Assembly: GCA_966111775.1 (NCBI GenBank)
Contig: CBHWBD010000006.1
Location: 1-64,000, forward strand
Source of the DNA: Pelomonas sp966111775
GTDB taxonomy: Bacteria; Pseudomonadota; Gammaproteobacteria; Burkholderiales; Burkholderiaceae_C
Direction of reading: 5' to 3'
DNA: 64,000 nucleotides
The position numbers and the translations under genes were made by a program. This document shows, one piece after another, positions 53,245-62,878 of this stretch. Numbering within the stretch: the stretch's first letter is position 1; each line of letters opens with the position of its first letter. Below the pieces are notes generated by a model that saw only the letters and a program-made list of their open reading frames with translations, did not search any database and was not told the DNA's origin.

Positions 53245-53936
53245 CCACCTCCGCCACTCCCAATTCCTGGCAGTCCGCCCTCGGCCAACGTCTTGCGCAA
53301 GCGCTGGAGCAGTCGCGCTTCGCCCATCCACCGCTGGCCGACGCCGCCGCCGGCAGCGACCTCGGCGCGACGCGCTGGCGCCTGCCTTCGCGCGTGGCCG
53401 AGCCCACCACGGCCGCCGCGGCGCTGCGCGAAATGCTCGGCACCCCGGCCCAGCCCAGCCTGGTGACGCATTGCCTGCAGCACTACCGCAACCAGCTGGC
53501 CGCCGGCCGCGCCGAGGACGACCTGGGTGCGGCCCTGGCCGCCTATCTGGGCGCCTGCCGCCAGGCCTTCGACCACGAGGCGCTGACGCCGCAGCGCTGG
53601 CAGGCCATCACGCAGTGGGTCAAGGCCTGGGTCATCGACGAACTGCCCTGGGACGACGCACCGCTGGCGCAGCGCCAGGAGACCTTCGAGCGTTTCGCCG
53701 TGCTGGCGGTGGCCCTGGGGGAGTGGACGGTGCAGGCCAGCCGCCAGGGCAGCGCGGCCCAGGCCTCGGCCACCTGGATGGCCCGCAACAGCTTGGCGCG
53801 GCAGCTCAGCCTCGACCTGCCCGCACTGTGTGCCGCGCTGCGCCAGCTCGACACGCCGGCTGCGGCCAACCCTAGCGTGGTTGGCGCCGAAATAGGAGCA
53901 GCCGCATATAGGCAGCCCGGGACCGAGCCCGTTTAA
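53241..53936 (+). CDS. DUF6683-like hypothetical protein
   Basis: 231 residues, no signal peptide. The middle (LVTHCLQHYRNQLAAGRAEDDLGAALAAYLGACRQAF ... RQETFERFAVLAVALGEW) parallels the protein at 59757 (DVAAGVAAFIAGNYSAF ... RRAMFEQLAMVGTFM). Both resemble DUF6683, known mainly from exported or secretion-linked contexts. Its 3' end contains a T3SS-type box in coding sequence (53861-53876) that serves the next gene. Confidence 0.5.
   Translation: MTTSATPNSWQSALGQRLAQALEQSRFAHPPLADAAAGSDLGATRWRLPSRVAEPTTAAAALREMLGTPAQPSLVTHCLQHYRNQLAAGRAEDDLGAALAAYLGACRQAFDHEALTPQRWQAITQWVKAWVIDELPWDDAPLAQRQETFERFAVLAVALGEWTVQASRQGSAAQASATWMARNSLARQLSLDLPALCAALRQLDTPAAANPSVVGAEIGAAAYRQPGTEPV
53861..53876 (+). 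promoter_or_regulatory. T3SS-type upstream box, copy 2
   Basis: TGCGGCCAACCCTAGC, identical to the box at 35119. It is followed after the 17-base distance by GAAATA, where copies 3 and 4 have GAATT. It lies 235 bases before the gene at 54096. Confidence 0.55.
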
Positions 53937-54095
53937 TCAAACCCGTCAGCGCCGCAGAGTTTGCTCAGAAAACCTTGCCGACAAGACACGCAGCGAAGCC
54001 GGTGTTTTTTCAGTCGCCACCGGATTCAGATGCTCCGAAATTCACACATCAATGCGGCAAGGCTTTGCCGCAAAACCCAACTTTTGGAGATCGAC

Positions 54096-54797
54096 ATGGG
54101 ATCAGCAGTTAGCAGCGTTTTCGGCGGCGGTGGCTCGGGTGGCATCCTGGGCGCCATTGGCGGCATCGTCGGCGGCATCTTCGGCGGCCCGATCGGCGCC
54201 ATGATCGGCCAGGCCGTCGGTGGCATGCTGCAGCAGGCCATCAGCAACGGCACCGACAGCGCCGTCGACAAGCTCGTGAAGGAACATGGCATGCCCAAGT
54301 TCCTCGGCGACGAGATCAAGTCGACGGTCGGCAACGTGATGAACCAGCAGGCCGCGCAAGGCCAGCAAGGCGTTTCCGACGAGGCCCGCCAGGTCGCCCG
54401 CCACAATTTCTCCGACTCCATCAAGGACTTCGAGAAGAACTTCTCCGACAGCCTGGTGCAGGGCACCCTGGACGCGCTGCGCGGCCAGAACGGCGGCAGC
54501 ACCGGCAAGCCCAGCAAGGGCGGCTGGCTGCAGGCCATCGCCTCCGTGATGGGCAAGCAGCTGGGCGAGAAGGCCAAGGAGATGGTCAAGCTCTCCAACG
54601 AGATCAACCAGGCTGCCTCCGACAAGAGCAACAAGAGTCTGGGCGAGGACGAACAGGCCAAGGCAGCCGACACCTTCAACCGCAAGATGACCGAATTCCA
54701 GGCCACCAGCCAGGAATTCAACTACCTGAACAGCGTCTTCACCACCGCCCTGAAGGGCCTCGGCGAAGCCCTGTCCTCGATGGCTCGCAAGCAGTAA
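54096..54797 (+). CDS. Gly-rich candidate T3SS filament/translocon or harpin-like substrate
   Basis: 233 residues starting MGSAVSSVFGGG behind a GGAG Shine-Dalgarno. Residues 8-50 are a Gly/Ile/Ala hydrophobic segment (GGILGAIGGIVGGIFGGPIGAMIGQAVGGML); the rest is helical and charged. The last 35 residues match the C terminus of the SctF-like needle protein at 16 ungapped positions, both ending MARKQ. No Sec signal. A secreted filament (EspA-like role), translocon component or harpin is plausible. It has a shared T3SS box upstream and its own terminator. Confidence 0.6.
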   Translation: MGSAVSSVFGGGGSGGILGAIGGIVGGIFGGPIGAMIGQAVGGMLQQAISNGTDSAVDKLVKEHGMPKFLGDEIKSTVGNVMNQQAAQGQQGVSDEARQVARHNFSDSIKDFEKNFSDSLVQGTLDALRGQNGGSTGKPSKGGWLQAIASVMGKQLGEKAKEMVKLSNEINQAASDKSNKSLGEDEQAKAADTFNRKMTEFQATSQEFNYLNSVFTTALKGLGEALSSMARKQ

Positions 54798-54832
54798 GCG
54801 ACGTCATCGGCTTTCCCAAGAAAAGCCATCCG

Positions 54833-54860
54833 GCAAGGGGCGCGAGCCCCTTGCTTTTTC
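54833..54860 (+). terminator. Rho-independent terminator
   Basis: GCAAGGGG-CGCGAG-CCCCTTGC followed by TTTTTC, 36 bases after the stop of the Gly-rich protein. Confidence 0.85.
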
Positions 54861-54914
54861 GCGTTTGGGCGACGGCCCATGAGACCCGAACGACACACCC
54901 CGACTGGAGACCCC

Positions 54915-55943
<1,029 letters not shown>

Positions 55944-55974
55944 GGCGCCCTCGTCTTCCACGCGGCGGGTTGCG

Positions 55975-56991
55975 ATGACGACCCGCGAGCCGCAGGCGAC
56001 ACCGGCCTGGATACGGGCCGCCGTGGCCCTGGCCAGCGGCGCGAGCCTGCTCGTCTATGCCCTGGCCCATGGCGCCGCCGCAGCCGGCCCGCGGGACGCC
56101 TCCGGTGGCCCGGTCTCGGGGCGGCTGTGGCATTCCTCGGCCCGCGTCGGCAGCTACGACAGCGGCACCTATGTCTCGCCGCTGAACGGCGGCAATTCCG
56201 CCTTCGTGACGGACTACAAGTTCTCCGTGGTGGACCGCCGCGGTGCCCGGCTGGTGCGAAGCGACTACGACGCCGGCGACGAGAACACCCGCGTCCGCAT
56301 CACCGGCCCCGACGGCCGATCGGAGCTGGCCAGCTTCGTCGTGGACGGAGACCTGAGCAACATCCAGCTTTCCCCCAGCGCCGGCCATCTGCTGCTGGGC
56401 CGATGGGGCAAGAACTATCTCGCGAAACATCACAGCGTGGTCTACGACTTCGCCGCCGGCAAGCTGCTGTACGCGACCGCCGGCGCCGATGCCGGCGACA
56501 GCTTCGCCTGGCTGCCGGACGGCAGGCTGCTGCGCGTGCACGCCGGCGGCGCGATCAGCGCCATGGCCCTGGACGGCCGCGAAACACCGCTCGGTGCGGT
56601 GCAATGGCCCCAGGGCTGGGAGCTGGGCGCCGTCTTCGCCAGCCCGGATGGGCAGCAGCTCGCGGTGCGCCTGGACGGCAAGGCCAGCAAGGACCATGAC
56701 CTGTGGGTGATGCGGACCGATGGCCAGGGCTTCGGGCGCTTCACCACCACGCAGATGACGACCTATGCGGTCTGGTCTCCCGACGGCCGATACCTGGCCT
56801 TCAACAAGGACACCGGCGCCAGTTGCAGCGACGCGAGCTGCTACGGCAGCTGCAAGGTCTGGTACGCGCCGGCCACGGCGCGCAATGTCGCGGCCGTCGA
56901 TGCGTCCCGCGACGCCTGGCAATTCACCGTCAGGGACACGCGTGGCGGCAGCACCCAGCTGGGTTGCCAGCTGCTGGCCTGGACGCCCTGA
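55975..56991 (+). CDS. TolB-like propeller protein, paralogue 2
   Basis: 338 residues, clearly homologous to the previous protein over almost its full length (both share GTYVSPLNG.NSAFVTDYKFS and NKDTG.SCSDASC). The N terminus is a signal-anchor-like helix (IRAAVALASGASLLVYALAHGAAAA) rather than a lipobox. It lies 31 bases downstream in the same direction, so this is a tandem duplication. The start at 55975 is the only suitable ATG. Confidence 0.65.
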   Translation: MTTREPQATPAWIRAAVALASGASLLVYALAHGAAAAGPRDASGGPVSGRLWHSSARVGSYDSGTYVSPLNGGNSAFVTDYKFSVVDRRGARLVRSDYDAGDENTRVRITGPDGRSELASFVVDGDLSNIQLSPSAGHLLLGRWGKNYLAKHHSVVYDFAAGKLLYATAGADAGDSFAWLPDGRLLRVHAGGAISAMALDGRETPLGAVQWPQGWELGAVFASPDGQQLAVRLDGKASKDHDLWVMRTDGQGFGRFTTTQMTTYAVWSPDGRYLAFNKDTGASCSDASCYGSCKVWYAPATARNVAAVDASRDAWQFTVRDTRGGSTQLGCQLLAWTP

Positions 56992-57098
56992 GCACGCTTC
57001 GTTAGGGATTGGGAATCGCCGGGCCGCAGGCTCCAATCCAGCGACGCATCCATCCCCAGGCGACCCTCGGCGTCGCCGCTTCCACGGACCTCCCGCGA

Positions 57099-58076
57099 TT
57101 GCCCACGATCCCCGTCCGCTTCGCCATCGCGCTGGTCTGCATGGCCGCGCTGACCACCGCGCAGGCCGCCGCCGCACTGGCGGGCACGCTCTGGCACTCC
57201 TACAGCGACCTCAGCAATCCGCAGGGAACCTTCGCGACCGATCCCAACACCGGCCAGTCGCGCCGGGTCTCGGCAGAGAAATGGGGTGCACCCTGGCCCG
57301 ATGGTGAGCGTCTGCTGTGGCGCGACTACACCTCGCAGGGATCGGGAGGCGACGAGACCCGCATCGTCGTGCGCCGCAGCGCCGACCAGGCCGTGCTCGT
57401 CGACCAGGTGGTGGACGGCTACGTCGGCGACGACGTGCGCCCCTCGCCGCGCGGCGGCGGCCAGATCCTCGTGAGCTGGGGAGAGACCATCTTCTCGGCA
57501 CGCGGTCCGGTCGTCTACGACCTCGACTCGCGCCGGCTGCTCTACGTCACGCGGCCCAGCAAGACACCCGATGCGCTGTCGTGGATGCCCGACGGCTCGC
57601 TGCTGCGGGTGCAGCCCTCGGGCCTGATCAGCAAGGTGGTGCCGGGCCGCGCCGAGCAGCCCGTCGCCAGCGTGCGCTGGCCCGAGGGCCGCGTCCCCGA
57701 GGCGCTCTATGTCAGCCCCGACGGCAGCAGGGCGCTGGTGCAGCTGGCGGCCCTGCGCGATACCGGCTCGGTCAGTGGCGTGGACCTGTGGATGATGGAT
57801 GTCGACGGCAGCAAGCTGCGCCGCTTCACGCGCAACGACCTGGTCGCCCACGCGTTCTGGTCGCCGGACAGCCGCCACGTCGGCTTCGTCAAGGACACCG
57901 GCGTGTCCTGCAGCGACGCCACCTGCCGGGGCAGCTGCACGCTCTGGGTTGCCGACGCCGGCGCCTCCCAGGTGGTGGCCGTGCAGGCCTCCGGCGATGC
58001 GCAGCGTGTGCCGCTCAGGCGGCCCGATGGCTCGATGACCCGCATCGGCTGCCCCGCCATCGGCTGGACGCGTTGA
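57099..58076 (+). CDS. TolB-like propeller protein, paralogue 3
   Basis: About 325 residues. It is more diverged but retains LWHSYSD, DALSWMPDGSLLRVQ, DLWMMDVDGSKLRRFTRN and the cysteine cluster CSDATCRGSC with a final GCPAIGWT. A signal peptide is best seen from the TTG at 57099 (IPVRFAIALVCMAALTTAQA); a longer frame from TTG 57009 exists but adds non-signal sequence. Third member of the tandem array. Confidence 0.6.
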   Translation: MPTIPVRFAIALVCMAALTTAQAAAALAGTLWHSYSDLSNPQGTFATDPNTGQSRRVSAEKWGAPWPDGERLLWRDYTSQGSGGDETRIVVRRSADQAVLVDQVVDGYVGDDVRPSPRGGGQILVSWGETIFSARGPVVYDLDSRRLLYVTRPSKTPDALSWMPDGSLLRVQPSGLISKVVPGRAEQPVASVRWPEGRVPEALYVSPDGSRALVQLAALRDTGSVSGVDLWMMDVDGSKLRRFTRNDLVAHAFWSPDSRHVGFVKDTGVSCSDATCRGSCTLWVADAGASQVVAVQASGDAQRVPLRRPDGSMTRIGCPAIGWTR

Positions 58077-58080
58077 CCGC

Positions 58081-59718
58081 ATGCCCATGACCCGCTCCGG
58101 ACGTCGAGGGGCCGCAATGGTCGCGATGCTGCTGGCCGGTGCTGCCGTGGCCGACGAGCGCTCGCTGGCCGCCGACCCCGCTGCCGTCGGCCAGCTCGTC
58201 GAGGCCGTCAGCCTGGACGTGATGTCGGAGGCCACGCTGGGTGCCTGCGAGGACATGGGGGCGGCGTCGGGCGCGCGGATGCGCGAAGCCTGGGTGGCCT
58301 GGCGCGAGCGACATCAGCTCGCGCCTCTGCGCATGGTGGTGGCGCGCATGCAGGAGCGCAGCAGCAGCATCCCGTCGTTCACGCGGCTGATCGAGCCCAT
58401 GCGCCAGCGCGTGCTGGACGACCCCGCCCCCGAGCAGGCCTGCGCCGCATTGACGCGCGACTGGCAGGGGCCCGGCATGGACGTGAGCACGCTTTATCCG
58501 CAGGCGCGGCCGGCGGCCCAGGCGCTGGTCAGGACCAGGCTGGTGGCGCCGCCCACCTCACCGGTCGTGGCCCCCGAAGCCGCGCGGGGCCAGGTCCTGC
58601 TGCCCAGCCAGATCCCGGCGCTGTCGGCGCAGCGCGGCCACTGGCTGGTGATCTCCGAGGAAGACGCGCAGCGCCGCCTGGGCACCGTCTACGTCAAGGG
58701 CCGCGTGGCGCGCGAGATCGATCGGCCGCTGCACTTCTTCCTGGTGCAGGACCAGGGCGATCGCCAGGCCGAGCAGCGCGTCTGGTTGAAGTTCGACGCC
58801 GAGCCCTGGCTGGGCCGCGAGGTCGTGCTGCGCGGCGTGGCCACGTCGCTGAATGGCGACTCGCTGGACCTGGCCGATGCGGCGCTGGTCGCCAATCCGG
58901 CGGGCCTGACGCCCTCGCCGCTGCCACAGGCGCCGATGGCGCGCCGGCCGGTGATCCTGAAACGCGTCACCAGCGCGCCCGGCCGCGGCCTCGCCGACAA
59001 GGACCTGGCCGCCGTCGTCATCCACGGCGAGGCCAACTACAACAGCGGCACGCACTGGGAAGAAGACGTGCGCTTCCTGCTGCGCGACGGCAGCGTCTAC
59101 CACCGCACCGAGATGCCGCCCGACCAGCTCAACGTCACGGCCTCGCGCCTGCTCGAGCCGCAGCGCTGGGGGCGCTGGCGCAGCGCAGGCCGGGGCTACG
59201 AGATGCAGGCCCAGAACGACGACGGTCGCGCCGACGGCGACTGGAAGGCCGAGAAGCACCATGCCGTGCAGCCCTGGCCCAAGGACTCGCGGCTGGACGG
59301 CAGCTACAGCCACGGCAGCTTCAGTGGCAGCCTGGTGCTCGGCGGCACCTCGTCCAGGCGCGGCATCCGCTTCACGCGCGACGGCCGCTTCGAGCGCAGC
59401 TACAGCTCGATGTCCAGCACCGGCACCCTGGCCGCCACGCTGAACAACACCGTCATCGCCGGCTCTTCCCATGCCGACGGCAAGGGCAGCAGCAGCACCG
59501 GGGGCGGCAGCGTGGGCACGCCCTTCGGCAACGCCGGCGCGGTCAGCTCGCGCAAGCAGGACGACGGCGCCAGCCGCCGCGGCCGCTACCAGCTCAGCGG
59601 CTTCGTGCTGCAGCTCGACTACGACGACGGTCACCAGGAGCGCCTGCTCAGCTTTCCGGTCAACGACGACAGCAAGACCGTTTATGTCGGCAGCGGCAGC
59701 TACAGCCTCGACAGGTAA
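58081..59718 (+). CDS. Exported hypothetical protein
   Basis: 545 residues with a signal peptide (SGRRGAAMVAMLLAGAAVADE). N-terminal helical domain with two Cys; the C-terminal half is beta-rich with Ser/Gly stretches (SYSHGSFSGSLVLGG, FERSYSSMSSTGTLAATL) of the type seen in small lipocalin-like or calycin folds. No family recognised. It starts 4 bases after the third propeller gene, so it belongs to the same transcript. Confidence 0.55.
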   Translation: MPMTRSGRRGAAMVAMLLAGAAVADERSLAADPAAVGQLVEAVSLDVMSEATLGACEDMGAASGARMREAWVAWRERHQLAPLRMVVARMQERSSSIPSFTRLIEPMRQRVLDDPAPEQACAALTRDWQGPGMDVSTLYPQARPAAQALVRTRLVAPPTSPVVAPEAARGQVLLPSQIPALSAQRGHWLVISEEDAQRRLGTVYVKGRVAREIDRPLHFFLVQDQGDRQAEQRVWLKFDAEPWLGREVVLRGVATSLNGDSLDLADAALVANPAGLTPSPLPQAPMARRPVILKRVTSAPGRGLADKDLAAVVIHGEANYNSGTHWEEDVRFLLRDGSVYHRTEMPPDQLNVTASRLLEPQRWGRWRSAGRGYEMQAQNDDGRADGDWKAEKHHAVQPWPKDSRLDGSYSHGSFSGSLVLGGTSSRRGIRFTRDGRFERSYSSMSSTGTLAATLNNTVIAGSSHADGKGSSSTGGGSVGTPFGNAGAVSSRKQDDGASRRGRYQLSGFVLQLDYDDGHQERLLSFPVNDDSKTVYVGSGSYSLDR

Positions 59719-59756
59719 TCCCTCTTCAAATTCCTCTTCATCTTCACGGAGTTCCG

Positions 59757-60479
59757 ATGTTCCGACTGCACAACTTCTCCCTCCGTCTCGCCGTGGCGGC
59801 GCTGTGCTGCACGGCGGGCCTGGCCGTGGCCCAGGTTGCGCCGGCGGTCAGCCTGGCCGAGCAGATGCGCGGCATGTTGGCCAAGCCCGCGGCTGGTGGC
59901 CTCGCCGCACCGGCCGCGCCGGTGTTCAGCCCCGCGCCGGCGGTCACCTCGGCCAGCGCCCTCGCCGCCCTGAATGCGCCCATCGTCGTCAACGGGCCGG
60001 CGCAGCTGCGCCAGTCCGCCACGGAGCTGGCACAGCGCTTCCCGGCCGCGCACCGAGGCGCCATGACCAAGGCCTATGAGGAGTCCTTCATCTTCTGGCA
60101 GAAGCTCGAGACCCAGCTCGGCTTGACGCCCAACGACGTCGCCGCCGGCGTGGCCGCCTTCATCGCCGGCAACTACAGCGCCTTCATGCAGCAGCCCGTG
60201 CCGGACGAGGACTTCAAGTCCCTGGTGCTGCAGATGCAGGGCATGCTGGCCCGCAACCCGGCCTTCACCCAGAGCAGCCCGGCGGCCAGGCGTGCGATGT
60301 TTGAGCAGTTGGCCATGGTGGGCACCTTCATGGTGGTCTACCGCGAGCACCTGAACCAGAAGCCCAACCCCAGCGAAGAGGTCAACTTCCGCAATGCCGC
60401 CAAGGCCAATCTGGAAGCGGCGCTGGGCCTGGGCGTGGAGCGCATCCAGATCGGCCGGCAGGGCCTGGTGGCACGCTGA
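59757..60479 (+). CDS. Exported DUF6683 protein
   Basis: 240 residues with a signal peptide (LRLAVAALCCTAGLAVAQ). Ala/Pro linker, then the helical DUF6683-type domain: AYEESFIFWQKLETQLGLTPNDVAAGVAAFIAGNYSAFM, then ARRAMFEQLAMVGTFMVVY. It shares this layout with the protein at 53241. ACGGAG Shine-Dalgarno. It ends 4 bases from the convergent gene. Confidence 0.65.
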   Translation: MFRLHNFSLRLAVAALCCTAGLAVAQVAPAVSLAEQMRGMLAKPAAGGLAAPAAPVFSPAPAVTSASALAALNAPIVVNGPAQLRQSATELAQRFPAAHRGAMTKAYEESFIFWQKLETQLGLTPNDVAAGVAAFIAGNYSAFMQQPVPDEDFKSLVLQMQGMLARNPAFTQSSPAARRAMFEQLAMVGTFMVVYREHLNQKPNPSEEVNFRNAAKANLEAALGLGVERIQIGRQGLVAR

Positions 60480-60483
60480 GGGT

Positions 60484-61023
60484 CTACAGATAGGTGCCGG
60501 TGGCCGACATCTCGAGCCGGTAGACGGCGTCGATCAGCCACTGCTCGCGCCGGTAGCCGCGCAGCGCGTTTTCGGTCTGCATGCCGCGCGCCCAGGCCAG
60601 GGCCGAGGCGGTGGCGCTCTCGACGTGCCCACCGAACAGCTGCTGCGTCATCGCCCAGAAGTCCGCGTCGCTGAACACCTCCGGCACGGGGCTGCGCAGC
60701 AGCACCTTGGCCTGGGTCCAGGGCGTGTCGAAGAAAGGCTGCTCGGGATCGAACAGCCGCGCCGGGTAGCTCTGCAGCACGTCGCTGACGTGGTCGACGA
60801 ACAGGCCCTCGGCCTGCTCGCGGTACTCGCGAGCGCGCCAGGGGCGCCACCAGCGGCTGGCCGGCTGCCAGGCCCAGATGCGGTCGGGCCAGGTGGGGCG
60901 CCAGCCCGACCAGCAGCGCGAGCCCAGCAACGCGCGTCGCTGGGCGTCGGGGCAGCCGGGCCCGGCCGTCTCCAGCGCGGCCTGCAGCTCGGGCGGCAGG
61001 GCTAGCAAGTCGAGGTCGGGCAT
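60484..61023 (-). CDS. Hypothetical partner of the LysM/RES-like protein
   Basis: 179 residues, Trp-rich (WSGWRPTWPDRIWAWQPASRWWRPW), mildly acidic C-terminal half with helices. It starts 10 bases after the stop of the LysM/RES-like gene and must be cotranscribed. A secretion chaperone or an immunity protein for that neighbour is plausible but unproven. No family recognised. Confidence 0.5.
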   Translation of the reverse strand: MPDLDLLALPPELQAALETAGPGCPDAQRRALLGSRCWSGWRPTWPDRIWAWQPASRWWRPWRAREYREQAEGLFVDHVSDVLQSYPARLFDPEQPFFDTPWTQAKVLLRSPVPEVFSDADFWAMTQQLFGGHVESATASALAWARGMQTENALRGYRREQWLIDAVYRLEMSATGTYL

Positions 61024-61033
61024 GGCCCGGACC

Positions 61034-62704
61034 TTACCAGGGCTTGATGGCGTTCCAGGCCTTGGAGGCGCCGTCGCTGACCGACTGCAGGCCCGAGGCC
61101 AGCGCATCCTTGGCCGTGCTGGTGAAGCCGGTGGCCTTGTCGAGGGCGCCGATGGCGTAGTGCACGCCGACGCCGACACCAAAGCCGACGACGGCACCGA
61201 CGGCCGTGCCCGCCACCGGCACCACCGAGCCCACCGCGCCACCCACCCAGGCACCCGCCGCACCGGCCGCGAAGGCGGTGCCGGTGTCCACCACCGTATT
61301 GGCCACGGCGCGCGAGCCGCTGATCTCGCCGGCGCGGTAGGCCTGCACATTGCCGTAGCCGCTGACGCCGGCCTGCACCAGCGCACCGACGGCGCCACCA
61401 GCCTTGACGAGGCCCATGCGCGGCGCCAGCAGGTCGACCGCCTTGGCCGCACTGCCGCCCACGGCAGCATTGGTGGCCGTGGCCTGCGCGACCTGCCCCG
61501 CGTTCACGCCCTCGCCGCGTGCCGCACGCACGCCAGCGTCGATCAAGGTTGCCGCCGCGCCGCCCACCGCGCCGTAGCGCGTGGAGGCGGCACGCGGATA
61601 GCCCTCCTGGGCACCCGTGAGGCTCTGGCGCACGCGGCCCAAGCGGCCATCCACCGCCTTCTCCGACCCCTGGTTGGCGGCGCTGAGCGGGCGGCCGGGC
61701 TCGCTGGCCTGGGCCAGCCTGGGCGCATCGTTGGGCTTGGCCTTGATCTGCATGGGCGGCCGGTCGCCCGCGTTCTTGACCAGAAGCCCGTTGGTGTAGG
61801 CGCGGGTGTCCGTCGGCATGGGCTGGATGCCCGCCGCGTTCCCGCTGGAGGCCAGGTTGCCACCGGCGTCGTAGCGGGTCACGCGCAGCGGCGTGATCTG
61901 GCTCGGCTGGGCGTTGCGCGGCACGATGTCGATCTGGGCGTCGCAGGTGGCGGCCGGCGCGCGCAGCGCGGTGGCGCCCATGTCCGAGGCGCCCTTGGCG
62001 GCCTGCTGCGGCAGCGTGTAGGGGTGCTCGCCGGTGAGCTGGTGCAGCAGGCTGGGCGACTTGCCGCCCTTGGGTTCGGTGAGGGCCTGCACGGGCAGTC
62101 CGACACGACGCGCGCCTTCGGCGATGTCGCTGACGCCGCCCTTGCCGCTGGCATCGGGCGTGGCGCGGAAGTTCATCTCCACCACGCTCCGGTTCGCCAG
62201 CGGATGCTGGCCCGGCTCGGCATAGGCAGCGCCTTCGTGCAGCACGCTGGCCGCATCGGGGGCGGTATAGATCATGCGCTGGCCGGGCGCGTTGTTGCGG
62301 CCCGGCGAGCCGAAGGTGTGGTTGAGCGCGCCCGCTTCGTGATCGGTGGAGACGGCACGGAACAGGTTGCCGTCGAAGGCCTGCTGCGGCGCCACGCGAC
62401 CCGCCTCGTAGGCCTTGGCCTGCAGGGCCTGCACCAGGCCCTCGCGGCCGCCCGCGGCGGAGATGCCGGCGATGGCGGGGCTCAGCTCGGTGGAGGCGTC
62501 AGGCAGCCTGACGGGCTGTCCGAGCGGCAGCGACTCGGCCTGGGCCAACTCGGGATTGGCCTCGCGCAGGGCGTGCTCGTCCACGCCATGGCGCTGGGCG
62601 ACGTCGGCGAGGCGGTCGCCGCGCTGGGCGTAGACGGTGGTCTGGGGGGGCGGTGCGGCGACGGGCCGCATTCCGCTCGCTTCTAGGGCTTGGAGCACAG
62701 GCAT
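61034..62704 (-). CDS. LysM protein with RES-like domain and Gly-rich C terminus; candidate T3SS effector
   Basis: 556 residues, no Sec signal. LysM at about 24-65 (VYAQRGDRLADVAQRHGVDEHALREANPEL). Residues about 110-190 resemble a RES domain: LFRAVS, then GSPGRNNAPGQRMIYTAPDAASVLHEG, matching the R...GRWN..G...Y.A...A..E layout of NAD-degrading RES toxins. The C-terminal 200 residues are Ala/Gly/Val-rich with hydrophobic segments (AAGAWVGGAVGSVVPVAGTAVGAVVGFGVGVGV), possibly membrane-inserting. A T3SS box inside a large palindrome lies 104 bases upstream. The start could be the ATG 33 bases later. Confidence 0.55.
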   Translation of the reverse strand: MPVLQALEASGMRPVAAPPPQTTVYAQRGDRLADVAQRHGVDEHALREANPELAQAESLPLGQPVRLPDASTELSPAIAGISAAGGREGLVQALQAKAYEAGRVAPQQAFDGNLFRAVSTDHEAGALNHTFGSPGRNNAPGQRMIYTAPDAASVLHEGAAYAEPGQHPLANRSVVEMNFRATPDASGKGGVSDIAEGARRVGLPVQALTEPKGGKSPSLLHQLTGEHPYTLPQQAAKGASDMGATALRAPAATCDAQIDIVPRNAQPSQITPLRVTRYDAGGNLASSGNAAGIQPMPTDTRAYTNGLLVKNAGDRPPMQIKAKPNDAPRLAQASEPGRPLSAANQGSEKAVDGRLGRVRQSLTGAQEGYPRAASTRYGAVGGAAATLIDAGVRAARGEGVNAGQVAQATATNAAVGGSAAKAVDLLAPRMGLVKAGGAVGALVQAGVSGYGNVQAYRAGEISGSRAVANTVVDTGTAFAAGAAGAWVGGAVGSVVPVAGTAVGAVVGFGVGVGVHYAIGALDKATGFTSTAKDALASGLQSVSDGASKAWNAIKPW

Positions 62705-62757
62705 TCCTCAGGGGTGATCGGTCGCAAGGGCATTGCACGCTGGCCGGCGCGGCCGCG

Positions 62758-62808
62758 CCAGCTGCGGCTGGCCGCAATTCGGGGCAGCCGCAGCTGGGGT
62801 TGGCCGCA
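62758..62808 (-). promoter_or_regulatory. T3SS-type box copy 3 inside a 13-base-arm palindrome
   Basis: Arms CCAGCTGCGGCTG (62758-62770) and CAGCCGCAGCTGG (62785-62797), perfect, spacer 14 bases. The box TGCGGCCAACCCCAGC (minus strand, 62793-62808) overlaps the distal arm. It precedes the LysM/RES-like gene. Confidence 0.65.
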
Positions 62809-62828
62809 AGCGCGGCGCCGTGACGCAC

Positions 62829-62856
62829 AAAAGAAATAGCGGCCCCTGAGGGCCGC
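62829..62856 (-). terminator. Rho-independent terminator of the DUF1521 gene
   Basis: Minus strand GCGGCCC-TCAG-GGGCCGC followed by TATTTCTTTT, 23 bases past the stop codon. Confidence 0.8.
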
Positions 62857-62878
62857 CCTGATGCCGGGGAAGCTTCGT

